Origin: Sphingobacteriales bacterium
GTDB taxonomy: Bacteria; Bacteroidota; Bacteroidia; Sphingobacteriales; Sphingobacteriaceae
Direction of reading: 5' to 3'
DNA length: 64,000 nucleotides
Assembly (NCBI GenBank): GCA_028288165.1
Contig: JAQBOG010000009.1
Location: forward strand, 1 to 64,000
The notes under the pieces are model-generated. The model did no database searches. It was not told the DNA's origin and saw nothing but the letters and a program-made list of their open reading frames with translations. Made by a program: the position numbers and the translations under genes. Shown here piece after piece: positions 27,799-36,370 of this stretch (positions are counted from its first letter, which is position 1; every line of letters begins with the position of its first letter).

Positions 27799-27811
27799 AA
27801 ATTAATTTTAG

Positions 27812-27819
27812 TAAATTTG
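27812..27819 (+). promoter_or_regulatory. Candidate -7 promoter box for rmuC
   Basis: TAAATTTG fits TAnnTTTG and lies 15 bp before the ATG at 27835, in the short divergent gap. No clear -33 element at standard spacing. Confidence 0.35.
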
Positions 27820-27834
27820 ATAAAATTTTTAGTA

Positions 27835-29208
27835 ATGGAATATACAATAATAGTAATATTAGCAATTATATTGGTCGGAATTATCGCCATATTAATCAAG
27901 AAGCCTCATCCTAGTAACTTATTAGAAGTTGATCAATTGAGGTTAGAAAACCAATCTCTGAAAATCAATTTGGCTAAATTAGAGGAAAGAGCTGAAAATT
28001 ACCTGCAGGAAAAAGAAAAAAACTCACAGCTATTCAAAGAAGAAAAAGAATTCTTAGTCAAAGAATTAATAGAGGAACGTGAAAAAGTTAACACAGTTAC
28101 CAGATCATTAGAAAGTTCGAAAGCTTGGATGCAAGCTCAAAAAGAAAAAATCACGGAGCAAGCATTGGAAATGGAAAAGAATCAGCAGAAGTTCAATGCG
28201 GATTTTGAATTGATCGCAACTAAAATTTTAGACGAAAAAACCAAAAAGTTTACCGATCAAAATCAAGTAAACTTAACCACATTACTCACTCCTCTAAAAG
28301 AAAATATTAAATCATTTGAGGAGAAAGTAGAGAAGGTTTATAAAACAGAATCTGATGAGCGGAACAACTTAAAAGGAGTTATCAGCCAACTCATGGATTT
28401 AAACAAGTTGATGAGTACCGAAACGCAAAACTTAACCAAAGCGCTTAAAGGCGATAATAAAAAACAAGGTAATTGGGGCGAGATGATCCTGGAGCGGGTT
28501 TTAGAACGCTCCGGTTTAGTAAAAGATCAGGAATATCGAATTCAAAATAGCTTTCAATCAACGGATGGTAGCCGTTTTCAGCCCGATGTTATCATTGATT
28601 TACCGGATGATAAACACCTAATAATAGATGCAAAGGTTTCACTACTCGCATATGAGCGCTTAGTTAATTGCGAAACGGATGATGATCACGATGTTTTTAC
28701 CAAGCAGCACGTGCTATCTGTCCGGAACCATGTTAACGGACTTGCAGCTAAAAATTATAGCGATTTGTATAAAATCAATTCTCCCGATTTTGTGCTGCTT
28801 TTTATTCCCATCGAATCCTGTTTAAGCATTGCGGTACAAAAAGATGCCGAGCTATTTAATTTTGCCTGGGAAAAAAGAGTGGTTATTGTTAGCCCATCAA
28901 CCTTATTGGCTACTTTAAGAACCATTGCCAGCATCTGGAAACAGGAGCGTCAAAACAAAAATGTGCTTGAAATTGCCCGTTTAAGTGGCGAAATGTACGA
29001 TAAGTTTGTGGGCTTCATTACTGATATGGAAAGCATTGGTAAAAACATTAAGCAAAGCCATGACGCCTATGAAAAAGCCTTAAATAAACTAACAGAAGGA
29101 CGTGGAAACCTGACAACCACTGCAGAAAAAGTAAAGAAGTTGGGTGCAAAAGCCAGTAAACAAATTGATACTAAATTTTTAAGTGAGGTAGAAGGTTTGT
29201 CTTTATAA
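27835..29208 (+). CDS. rmuC: DNA recombination protein RmuC
   Basis: RmuC family protein of 457 residues. An N-terminal membrane helix (MEYTIIVILAIILVGIIAI) is followed by a coiled coil (about 30-130) and a PD-(D/E)XK-like nuclease core with the conserved GNWGEMILERVLERSGL and the metal-site strand FQPDVIIDLPDDKHLIIDAKV. In E. coli RmuC limits inversions at short inverted repeats. An open frame extends 27 codons upstream to 27754, but that part overlaps the divergent DUF1801 gene and does not resemble RmuC; the ATG at 27835 gives the usual membrane-anchor start. Confidence 0.92.
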   Translation: MEYTIIVILAIILVGIIAILIKKPHPSNLLEVDQLRLENQSLKINLAKLEERAENYLQEKEKNSQLFKEEKEFLVKELIEEREKVNTVTRSLESSKAWMQAQKEKITEQALEMEKNQQKFNADFELIATKILDEKTKKFTDQNQVNLTTLLTPLKENIKSFEEKVEKVYKTESDERNNLKGVISQLMDLNKLMSTETQNLTKALKGDNKKQGNWGEMILERVLERSGLVKDQEYRIQNSFQSTDGSRFQPDVIIDLPDDKHLIIDAKVSLLAYERLVNCETDDDHDVFTKQHVLSVRNHVNGLAAKNYSDLYKINSPDFVLLFIPIESCLSIAVQKDAELFNFAWEKRVVIVSPSTLLATLRTIASIWKQERQNKNVLEIARLSGEMYDKFVGFITDMESIGKNIKQSHDAYEKALNKLTEGRGNLTTTAEKVKKLGAKASKQIDTKFLSEVEGLSL

Positions 29209-29225
29209 TAAGTTGAAGTTGTTTA

Positions 29226-29318
29226 GGGCGTGTCCCAAGATGGGTCGGGCTTTTCGTTACAAGTCCTCGCCACAATGGAGAATTGTGTCTGTGGGCTTTT
29301 CACTGCAATCCCTCACGC
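29226..29318 (-). repeat. Dispersed structured repeat, copy B
   Basis: On the minus strand it begins GCGTGAGGGATTGCAG and ends AACGAAAAGCCCGACC...GACACGCCC. The ends pair (GCGTG/CACGC). The central hairpin is CACAAT / ATTGTG with a 5-nt loop and the small distal hairpin is CCC-atctt-GGG. It lies between rmuC and the beta-propeller gene. Confidence 0.8.
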
Positions 29319-29425
29319 AAAAGCATGCTACATAAAAAACATCCCATACTTAAAAACGTTTATAATAAAGTCAATTAATTTATCTTTACTGATCAAACTC
29401 ACTATTCAAAACTTTCAAACCTCTT

Positions 29426-30259
29426 ATGAAAAATAACATTTTTAAAGTTTCTACGCTTGGTATTCTAATAACAGGATCCAGATTATTTGCCCAAGAACAT
29501 ACTATTACAAAAATTTGGGAAACACAAAATAATTTAAAAGTTCCTGAAAGTGTACTTTATGAGCCTAAGTCAAAAGTGCTTTATTTTTCTAATATTGACG
29601 GTACTCCTGACGGAAAAGACGGAAAAGGATCAATCGGAAAATTAAGTTTAGACGGAAAAACAGCCACTGAAATAGTGACTGATTTAAATGCCCCAAAAGG
29701 TTTAGGTATTTATAAAAATGTATTATACACTGCAGACATCGACCAAGTAGTTGCTATCGATTTGAACACTAATAAAGTGATTAACCGGTACCCGGTAGAA
29801 GGAGCAGCTTTTCTGAATGATATTACTATAAATTTAAAGGGTAAAGTATTCGTTTCTGATTCCGGTACAGGTAAAATTCATGTTATCGAAGACGGTAAAG
29901 TATCCACCTATTTAGAAGAACTAAAAGAAGTGAATGGCTTGTTGTCTGTAAAAGATGACTTGTATATACTTGCGAGCGGATCTTTATGGAAAGCTGATAA
30001 AAGCAAAAAATTAACGCAAATTGCCCATGGTTTAGAAAGCAGTACCGATGGTATCGAACAAACTAAAAACGGTGATTTTATTGTTTCCAGCTGGAATGGT
30101 ATGGTATATTATGTAAAAGCAGACGGATCTAAAGAAACACTTTTAAACACCACGGCAGAACAATCTAAAACTGCTGACATTGGTTTCGATGTAAAAAATA
30201 ACATTATTTATGTGCCTACTTTTTTCAAGAATACAGTGGCTGCGTATCAGTTGAAATGA
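29426..30259 (+). CDS. Secreted SMP-30/gluconolactonase-like beta-propeller protein
   Basis: A 277-residue protein with a signal peptide (about 1-22, ending RLFAQ) and a repeating four-strand pattern of a six-bladed propeller similar to SMP-30/gluconolactonase. Characteristic segments are PESVLYEPKSKVLYFSNIDG, LNAPKGLGIYKNVLYTADID and LNDITINLKGKVFVSDSGTG, where Asn/Asp residues would form the central metal site. Family members hydrolyse sugar lactones or serve as structural propellers; lactonase activity here is not assured. The gene stands alone and ends at a strong terminator. Confidence 0.78.
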   Translation: MKNNIFKVSTLGILITGSRLFAQEHTITKIWETQNNLKVPESVLYEPKSKVLYFSNIDGTPDGKDGKGSIGKLSLDGKTATEIVTDLNAPKGLGIYKNVLYTADIDQVVAIDLNTNKVINRYPVEGAAFLNDITINLKGKVFVSDSGTGKIHVIEDGKVSTYLEELKEVNGLLSVKDDLYILASGSLWKADKSKKLTQIAHGLESSTDGIEQTKNGDFIVSSWNGMVYYVKADGSKETLLNTTAEQSKTADIGFDVKNNIIYVPTFFKNTVAAYQLK

Positions 30260-30277
30260 TATTTTATTAAGAACAGG

Positions 30278-30311
30278 AAAGCCTCCAAAATTAATTTGGA
30301 GGCTTTTTTAT
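30278..30311 (+). terminator. Rho-independent terminator
   Basis: Stem AAAGCCTCCAAA / TTTGGAGGCTTT with a 4-6 nt loop, followed by a T-run, starting 19 bp after the stop of the beta-propeller gene. Confidence 0.9.
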
Positions 30312-30450
30312 TTAGAGGCGGTATGTTTAACTCCTGTTTCTGCAGTTTCTTTCATATACTCACTGTGTTCTTTTGATTTTTAAACGAGTGCTTTTCAATA
30401 TCATGCTCGGCCAGTAACTGGTAAATATTATTAATTGATCAGTTTTTTAA
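30310..30450 (-). pseudogene. Possible decayed C-terminal gene fragment
   Basis: Read on the minus strand, two adjacent frames give a coherent-looking short peptide: NNIYQLLAEHDIEKHSF-KNQK, then after a +1/-1 shift EYMKETAETGVKHTASK and a stop. A stop codon lies a few codons upstream of the first part and no start is evident. It looks like the 3' remnant of a lost gene, but could be chance. I do not recognise the family. Confidence 0.25.
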
Positions 30451-30557
30451 AGTAATTAAGCAAACTGCTCACTCATCTGCTATGCTAAAAAATAAATAAA
30501 CTGAATCTGTTTTTGTTTAAGCAAACACTGTTAATTTGTATATAAAACAGATAAGAT

Positions 30558-31799
30558 ATGCAGTTAACTGATTTAACCGAACTGGAAATTCAAAAATTAC
30601 GTGCAGAAACAAAAGGAACGAAAGAAGTCATTCATTTTAATAATGCCGGTTCCTCACTACCTCCTGATGTAGTAGTAGATTCAGTAGTAGCCTATTTACA
30701 GGAAGAAGCTGTGAAAGGCGGATATGAAACGGAAGCTAAATATCAAAGTGTTTTAAACAACACCTATACGCTAATTGCCAAACTTATTAATGCCGAGCCA
30801 GACGAAATTGCTATAGTAGAGAATGCTAGTACAGCTTGGTGGATAGCCTTTAATGGCATAGATTTTAAACCAGGGGATGAAATTATTGCATCAGAATATG
30901 AATATGTAACGAACTATATAGGTTTACTTACAGCTCAAAATCGCTATGGAGTTATTGTTAAAGTTATTTATAACGATGAACAGGGCGATTACCCAATTGA
31001 TAAGCTAGAAAAGGCAATTACCACACAAACAAAATTGATTTTAGCCACACATATACCCAGCACTGCCGCCGGTATCTTACCTGTTGCTGAAATCGGTAAA
31101 ATTGCCCGAAAAAATAACATTCTCTATTTAGTGGATGCTTGCCAGTCAGTTGGACAAATTCCCGTTGATGTGAAGGAAATTGATTGCGATATGCTAGCAG
31201 TTACTGGCCGGAAGTATTTGCGTGCTCCACGTGGAACAGGATTTCTATTTGTAAAAAAGAGCATTCAAAACCAACTAAATACTAGTTTAATGGATGGGTT
31301 CAGTGCTAGCTCTGTAAATATTAATGAGTATAAACTTCGAGACGATGCCAGAAGATTTGAGCTTTACGAAAAGAGCAGAGCCCTAACTATCGGTTTGGGT
31401 AAAGCAGTAGAATATGCGTTAGCTGTCGGAATAGATAGAATTAGCCAACGGATTATTTATTTGGCGGATTTAATGCGGAACCAATTAAGAAATGTAAACG
31501 GTTTAACTGTTCATGATGTGGGAGAAAAACTGTGTGGAATTATTACATTTTCAGTTAACAGCCTTGATTGTATTGTTGTTAAAAATAAACTAGCCATAAG
31601 AAACATCAATATTTCTGTAGGGCAAGCTAAATCAACGATGTATTATATGGAGAAAAATAAGCTAACAACAATTTTAAGGGCATCTGTTCACTATTACAAT
31701 ACGGAAGTAGAAATAACTTTATTCTGTGATGCTATGAAACAAATATTGACCGAAGTAGAATCGGATCGAACAGATAAGTCAGCAGTTATTATTTTATAA
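30558..31799 (+). CDS. Class V aminotransferase-fold PLP enzyme
   Basis: A 413-residue pyridoxal-phosphate enzyme of the class V aminotransferase/cysteine desulfurase fold. Family landmarks: HFNNAGSSLPPDVVVDSVV near the start, ENASTAWWIAFNGIDFKPGD, the aspartate-containing strand LYLVDACQSVGQIPVDV, and the PLP-binding Lys K219 in AVTGRKYLRAPRGTGFLF. It lacks the clear Cys loop of IscS/SufS, so a desulfurase or a small-molecule lyase/transaminase are both possible. It is followed with one intervening base by a MocR-type regulator pseudogene, which suggests the two were once a regulated unit. Confidence 0.82.
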   Translation: MQLTDLTELEIQKLRAETKGTKEVIHFNNAGSSLPPDVVVDSVVAYLQEEAVKGGYETEAKYQSVLNNTYTLIAKLINAEPDEIAIVENASTAWWIAFNGIDFKPGDEIIASEYEYVTNYIGLLTAQNRYGVIVKVIYNDEQGDYPIDKLEKAITTQTKLILATHIPSTAAGILPVAEIGKIARKNNILYLVDACQSVGQIPVDVKEIDCDMLAVTGRKYLRAPRGTGFLFVKKSIQNQLNTSLMDGFSASSVNINEYKLRDDARRFELYEKSRALTIGLGKAVEYALAVGIDRISQRIIYLADLMRNQLRNVNGLTVHDVGEKLCGIITFSVNSLDCIVVKNKLAIRNINISVGQAKSTMYYMEKNKLTTILRASVHYYNTEVEITLFCDAMKQILTEVESDRTDKSAVIIL

Positions 31800-31800
31800 G

Positions 31801-33235
31801 ATGCATGACATTGACGAATTTTTATATCTACGGATTCCAAAACTTTTGAAAATCAAATTCTAAAGGAAGTTATCCGCTTAGGCGATAAACTGCCTTCATT
31901 ACGAAGTATTTGTAAGCAATATGATGTAAGCCAAACTACGGCTATGCAAGCATATTACTATTTGGAAAGCAAATTCTTAATAGAATCAAAGCCTAAGTCT
32001 GGATATTATGTGAGCTACTCTTCTAAACACTTCGCATCCATGCCGGAAATTAGCAAACCTAGTGATCAAGAGGGTGATCCAGAAGATATGGAGAATATAA
32101 TTGATAAAGTTTATCGCCATATCACGAGTAGTAAACCAACCATGTTATCGTTAAGTGTGCCTGCACCAGAACTATTGCCTATTGCTAAATTGAATAAAGC
32201 AATGGTAAATGCGTTACGAAGCTTACCTGCCAGTGGTACAGCTTATGAACACATACAAGGTAATATTAAACTAAGAAGACAAGTGGCTCGCTTATCTCAT
32301 CCCATGGAAGTTTCCTTCACAGAGGATGATTTGGTAATTACCGATGGCTGTATGAACGGTATCTCCTACGCCATGATGGCTTTACCAAAGCAGGTGATAC
32401 CATCATTGTAGAGAGCCCTATTTACTTCGGAATTTTACAATTAGCCAAAAGTTTAAATATTAAAGTTTTAGAATTACCTACTCATCCTAAAACTGGCGTT
32501 GAGCTGGAAGCCGTTAAAAAAGCGCTGGAAGAAAAGAAAATTACTTTATGTCTGCTGGTATCCAATTTTAGTAACCCATTGGGCAGCTGTATGCCAGATG
32601 AGCACAAAAAGGAGATGGTAAATCTAATTCAGAAGCATAACATACCACTTATTGAAGATGATATTTATGGCGATGTTTATTTTGGATTAAATCGTCCAAA
32701 AACCTGTAAAACGTTTGATGAAAGTGGATTGGTACTTTGGTGCAATTCTATATCAAAAACACTAGCTCCTGGATATAGAGTAGGTTGGATAGCTCCTGGA
32801 AAATTTAAAGATCAGTTTTTAAAATTGAAAAAATATCATTCCATTTCTTCACCCACACTAACTCAAGAGGTAATTGGCAGCTTTTTAGAAACCGGGCGAT
32901 ATCAACATCACTTACGAAAGCTAAGAAGTACCCTTCAAGCAAATTCTATTAATTTTTTGAATGCTATTTATGAGAATTTCCCTGAAGGTGTTAAAGTAAA
33001 CCGGCCGGAAGGCGGCTTTGTTTTATGGATAGAGCTTGATAAACAACTCAGTACCGTTGACTTGTATGAAAGAGCAATAAAAAGAAATATAAGCATTGCT
33101 ACTGGTTCTATGTTTACCCTGCAAAAACAGTTTTCTAATTGTATGCGTTTAAGTTATGGAATGAAATGGGATACTACAGTTGCTCAATCTCTTAAAACTT
33201 TAGGGATGATTAGTAAGGAGTTGATGGGAAGATGA
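31801..33235 (+). pseudogene. MocR/GntR-type PLP-dependent regulator, two frameshifts
   Basis: Coding sequence for a winged-helix plus aminotransferase-like protein broken twice. Frame 1 runs from ATG 31801 (MHDIDEFLYLRI) and would stop at 31863. Losing one base near 31836 explains the change to the frame that reads KTFENQILKEV, then GDKLPSLRSICKQYDVSQTT, the GntR-type helix-turn-helix. A second one-base loss near 32384 moves the frame again: the first frame stops at 32411, while the homologous reading TKAGDTIIVESPIYFGILQL continues to 33235. The PLP Lys region SISKTLAPGYRVGWI is intact. Either a true pseudogene or two sequencing errors; the ATG follows the upstream stop by one base. Confidence 0.82.
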
Positions 33236-33280
33236 TATTTATTTATCTTGTAGTTTTCACTATATTATTTAGGAGTATTT

Positions 33281-33310
33281 GTAAGATTCAAAAGTTTGAT
33301 TGAATCTTAC
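33281..33310. terminator. Inverted repeat between convergent genes
   Basis: Perfect 10-bp inverted repeat GTAAGATTCA / TGAATCTTAC with a 10-nt loop, between the MocR pseudogene and the convergent lipoprotein gene. No T-run follows on either side, so it is at best a weak terminator. Confidence 0.4.
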
Positions 33311-33324
33311 AAATCACAAGAATA

Positions 33325-33660
33325 CTACTCTATAATTTTACTCGATACAGTCGCACTCTTCTCTTGTACTTGCGAGTTTAGAATTTCGCCTCGCCAAAAT
33401 ATTTTACAAGACACTATTTTTGTGGGATCATTACTTGTGGCGCTTACTTGAGTAATAAAACCTGCGTATCCATTGACAATGAATTCTTTTTTTCCTGATT
33501 GGTTCACTAAAACAATGAAGTTATTACTTTCCTTGTCAGCATAACTTACCGAATAATTTTCTCCTTCGGTTTGATAGGTTATCACATAGTCCTTTTTATC
33601 TTTTTTGCATGACGATACAACTAATAGGCAGACTGCAAATAATACTGTTTTTATTCTCAT
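33325..33660 (-). CDS. Small lipoprotein, unknown function
   Basis: A 111-residue protein with a lipoprotein signal peptide: MRIKTVLFAVCLLVVSSCKK with the lipidated Cys at about residue 18 and Lys/Asp-rich residues after it. The rest is a small beta-rich domain (strands around YVITYQTEGENYSVSY and KEFIVNGYAGFITQV). Not recognised beyond this; such proteins are numerous in Pedobacter-type genomes. It stands alone. Confidence 0.65.
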   Translation of the reverse strand: MRIKTVLFAVCLLVVSSCKKDKKDYVITYQTEGENYSVSYADKESNNFIVLVNQSGKKEFIVNGYAGFITQVSATSNDPTKIVSCKIFWRGEILNSQVQEKSATVSSKIIE

Positions 33661-33774
33661 AGATAATATATTTTTTCTTAAAAATAATAATACTCTCTAA
33701 ATAATAAAAAATTATTAACACTTTTTAACTCAATCCCTAATAAATTGAATTGTAACTATTTTTATAAAAAGTAG

Positions 33775-34821
33775 TTACACACTCTTCTTAAAAGCATTCC
33801 ACCCCTGGGCTTTTAATTCATGTACCTTTTGAGATTTAGATATTAAGTGACAACCAGCAGCAGGTTCGGTGATATGGCCAATGATAGAAATATCGGGATT
33901 ATTCTTAATTATTTCAAAGTCATTTTGGCTAACGGTGAATAATAACTCATAATCTTCGCCGCCATTTAAGGCACAAACGGTTGGATCTAAGCCAAAATCA
34001 CGAGCAGTGTCATAAGTCATTGGGTCGATAGGAATTTTATCTTCATAGAGACTGCAGCCCTTGTTAGATTGCTTGCAAAGGTGAAGTATTTCAGAAGCCA
34101 AGCCATCAGAAACATCAATCATGGATGTTGGTTTAATTTTCATTAATTCTAACGCTTCCACAATGTCTTTACGAGCTTCTGGTTTCAATTGGCGCTCAAC
34201 AATGTAATCTTTACCTTCTAAATCAGGTTGAATATTTGGGTTTTCTAAAAATATTCCTTTTTCTCTTTCTAATAATTGAAGACCGATATAAGCACCTCCT
34301 AAATCACCAGAAACACATAATAAATCACCTTCTTGAGCTCCGTTACGGTAACAAATTTTATCTTCTTCGGCAAAACCAATACTGGTTACACTTATTACTA
34401 ATCCTTGTTTTGAGGAGGATGTATCACCACCAACTAAATCAACTCCATATTTTTCACAAGCTATAGAAATCCCTTGGTATAATTCTTCTACTGCTTCTAA
34501 TGGAAATTTACTGGATATACCAATTGAAACAGTGATTTGAGTGGCTGTTCCATTCATTGCATAAATATCGCTCAAATTTACTTGAACGGCTTTATAACCA
34601 AGGTGTTTAAGCGGTGTATAGGCTAAATCGAAATGAATGCCTTCTAATAAAAGATCGGTTGAAATAAGTGTTTTTTTATTTTCAAAATTTAAAACAGCAG
34701 CATCGTCGCCAATGCCCTTTACAGAAGAGCTATTTTTAATTTCAAAGTGTTTGGTTAAATGCTCTATTAAACCAAATTCACCTAATTGTTCTATTTCTGT
34801 ACGACCTTTATTTTCAAACAT
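33775..34821 (-). CDS. thiL: Thiamine-phosphate kinase
   Basis: Phosphorylates thiamine monophosphate to the active cofactor thiamine diphosphate. The 348-residue PurM-like ATP-binding protein shows the family's acidic metal and nucleotide motifs: GIGDDAAVLNF, ISTDLLLEGIHFDL, GVDLVGGDTSSSKQG, the Gly-rich GDLGGAYIGLQLL, and MIDVSDGLASEILHL. The C-terminal NGGEDYELLFTV is also diagnostic. No thiamine riboswitch or other thi gene was seen next to it. The structured repeat copy C lies directly upstream of its start. Confidence 0.95.
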   Translation of the reverse strand: MFENKGRTEIEQLGEFGLIEHLTKHFEIKNSSSVKGIGDDAAVLNFENKKTLISTDLLLEGIHFDLAYTPLKHLGYKAVQVNLSDIYAMNGTATQITVSIGISSKFPLEAVEELYQGISIACEKYGVDLVGGDTSSSKQGLVISVTSIGFAEEDKICYRNGAQEGDLLCVSGDLGGAYIGLQLLEREKGIFLENPNIQPDLEGKDYIVERQLKPEARKDIVEALELMKIKPTSMIDVSDGLASEILHLCKQSNKGCSLYEDKIPIDPMTYDTARDFGLDPTVCALNGGEDYELLFTVSQNDFEIIKNNPDISIIGHITEPAAGCHLISKSQKVHELKAQGWNAFKKSV

Positions 34822-34859
34822 GAAGCTTATTTTATTTCTTTTTTGATGAGATGCTAGGT

Positions 34860-34942
34860 GCGTGAGGGATTGAAGTGGAAAGCCTACAGCCTGTTTAGGC
34901 GAGGACTTGAAACGAAAAGCCCGACCTTTTTAAGGCACGCCC
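34860..34942 (+). repeat. Dispersed structured repeat, copy C
   Basis: Begins GCGTGAGGGATTGAAG and ends AACGAAAAGCCCGACC...GGCACGCCC. Terminal pairing GCGTG/CACGC; central hairpin GCCTACA / TGTttAGGC (7 bp with a 2-nt bulge); distal small hairpin CCTT-ttt-AAGG. It lies between nadA and thiL, which are both on the minus strand. Confidence 0.8.
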
Positions 34943-34967
34943 AATGCATTAATTTTATTTTTAATTT

Positions 34968-35960
34968 CTATAAACCTAGTTTAGCCGAAATATCCAACAT
35001 CCTTTCAATTGGTATCCTTGCTTTTTCAATAATATCCATAGGAACTGTAATTTCAGGAAGTCCATTTTTTAAACACAAATACAGTTTTTCTAATGTGTTT
35101 CTGCGCATATGCGGACAATCATTGCATGCACACGAATTATTGGGTGGAGCTGGTATAAAAACCTTATCAGGATTTGATTTTTCCATTTGGTGGATAATAC
35201 CGCTTTCCGTTGCTACTATAAATTCAGTTGCCTCATTTTTAATGGTATAATTCAATAATCCGGTGGTTGAACCAATGTAATCGGCCATTTGAAGAACTGC
35301 ATCTTCACATTCCGGATGTGCTATGAACTTTGCATTCGGATGTCTTTCCTTCAGTTTTAAAATTCGTTGTTGTGAAAATATTTCGTGAACCATGCAGGCA
35401 CCATTCCACAAAACTAAATCTCTGCCTGTTTTTTGAGCAACGTACCGGCCTAAATTTCTGTCTGGCCCGAATATAATTTTTTGATCTTTTGGTAAGCTTT
35501 CCACTATCTGAACAGCGTTTGAAGAAGTACAAACTATATCGCTCATTGCTTTCAATTCAGCTGTACAGTTCACGTAAGTTATTACCAGATGATCAGGATA
35601 TTTATCTTTAAATATTTTAAATAACTTTGGCGGACAACTATCTGATAAAGAACATCCTGCCTTTAAATCTGGCAATAAAACCTTCTTTTCTGGGGATAGA
35701 ATTTTAGCCGTTTCGGCCATGAAATGTACGCCGGCAAAAACAATTACGTCTGCATCCGTTTTCGCTGCTTGCTGTGATAATCCCAAACTATCTCCGATAT
35801 AATCGGCAATATCCTGAATGTCTGGTTCCTGGTAATAATGGGCGAGTATGACAGCATTTTTTTCCTTTTTTAGTTTTTCAATTTCATCAAATAAATCCAG
35901 TGTCGGATCAATTGGTTCGTCTATAAAACCTTTAATATTTAATTCTTCGAAGGTATTCAT
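34968..35960 (-). CDS. nadA: Quinolinate synthase
   Basis: Condenses iminoaspartate with dihydroxyacetone phosphate to quinolinate, the second step of de novo NAD synthesis. A 330-residue [4Fe-4S] enzyme. Candidate cluster ligands are C109 (CSLSDSCPP), C189 ([11 protein letters not shown]) and C282 ([18 protein letters not shown]). [20 protein letters not shown] at the start and [14 protein letters not shown] are family hallmarks. It is divergent from nadB, its pathway partner, across 410 bp, so a shared regulator could control both. Confidence 0.96.
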   Translation of the reverse strand: MNTFEELNIKGFIDEPIDPTLDLFDEIEKLKKEKNAVILAHYYQEPDIQDIADYIGDSLGLSQQAAKTDADVIVFAGVHFMAETAKILSPEKKVLLPDLKAGCSLSDSCPPKLFKIFKDKYPDHLVITYVNCTAELKAMSDIVCTSSNAVQIVESLPKDQKIIFGPDRNLGRYVAQKTGRDLVLWNGACMVHEIFSQQRILKLKERHPNAKFIAHPECEDAVLQMADYIGSTTGLLNYTIKNEATEFIVATESGIIHQMEKSNPDKVFIPAPPNNSCACNDCPHMRRNTLEKLYLCLKNGLPEITVPMDIIEKARIPIERMLDISAKLGL

Positions 35961-36370
35961 TTATCAACTTGTCTAATAAATACAATATAATTTAAATAAG
36001 ATTCTTATTGTTTATTAAGGTGTTGGTATTGTTGGAAAGTAAACGTTTAAAATATTGCATTTATATCTTTTACTTAATTTACTAACATATAATTAACATT
36101 AATTAAATCTTATTTGGTTGATTATCAGATGACATCATGAATGCAAGTTTTTATTTACATTTTTATATGTTCACTCTTTGTAATTTTATAAAAGTGGATT
36201 ACTCCTGAATAATATCTGATAACTAATTCAAAAGTAAGTTAAAATCATGATTTGGAATAGAGTTGTTAGCCCTTATATATATTATTCAACGAATGTTTAC
36301 ATAGAACTAACACCTTTTAGGGGGTTGTTAACATATTTACGAGTTATACTTATTTTATATTAAAATACCA
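35961..36370. promoter_or_regulatory. nadA/nadB divergent control region
   Basis: 410 A/T-rich bases with no gene on either strand. It must hold both promoters. A 9-bp inverted pair TTATCAGAT (36122-36130) and ATCTGATAA (36214-36222) lies 83 bp apart and could be paired operator halves. Two GTTGTTA direct repeats occur nearer nadB (about 36262 and 36324). No riboswitch-like structure was recognised. Confidence 0.4.

Noticed and set aside
29230-29436. 68-codon plus-strand open frame after rmuC
   Set aside because: Overlaps repeat copy B and the start of the beta-propeller gene; an artefact of the repeat.
34858-35250. 130-codon plus-strand open frame
   Set aside because: Begins inside repeat copy C and runs antisense to nadA; no protein-like features.
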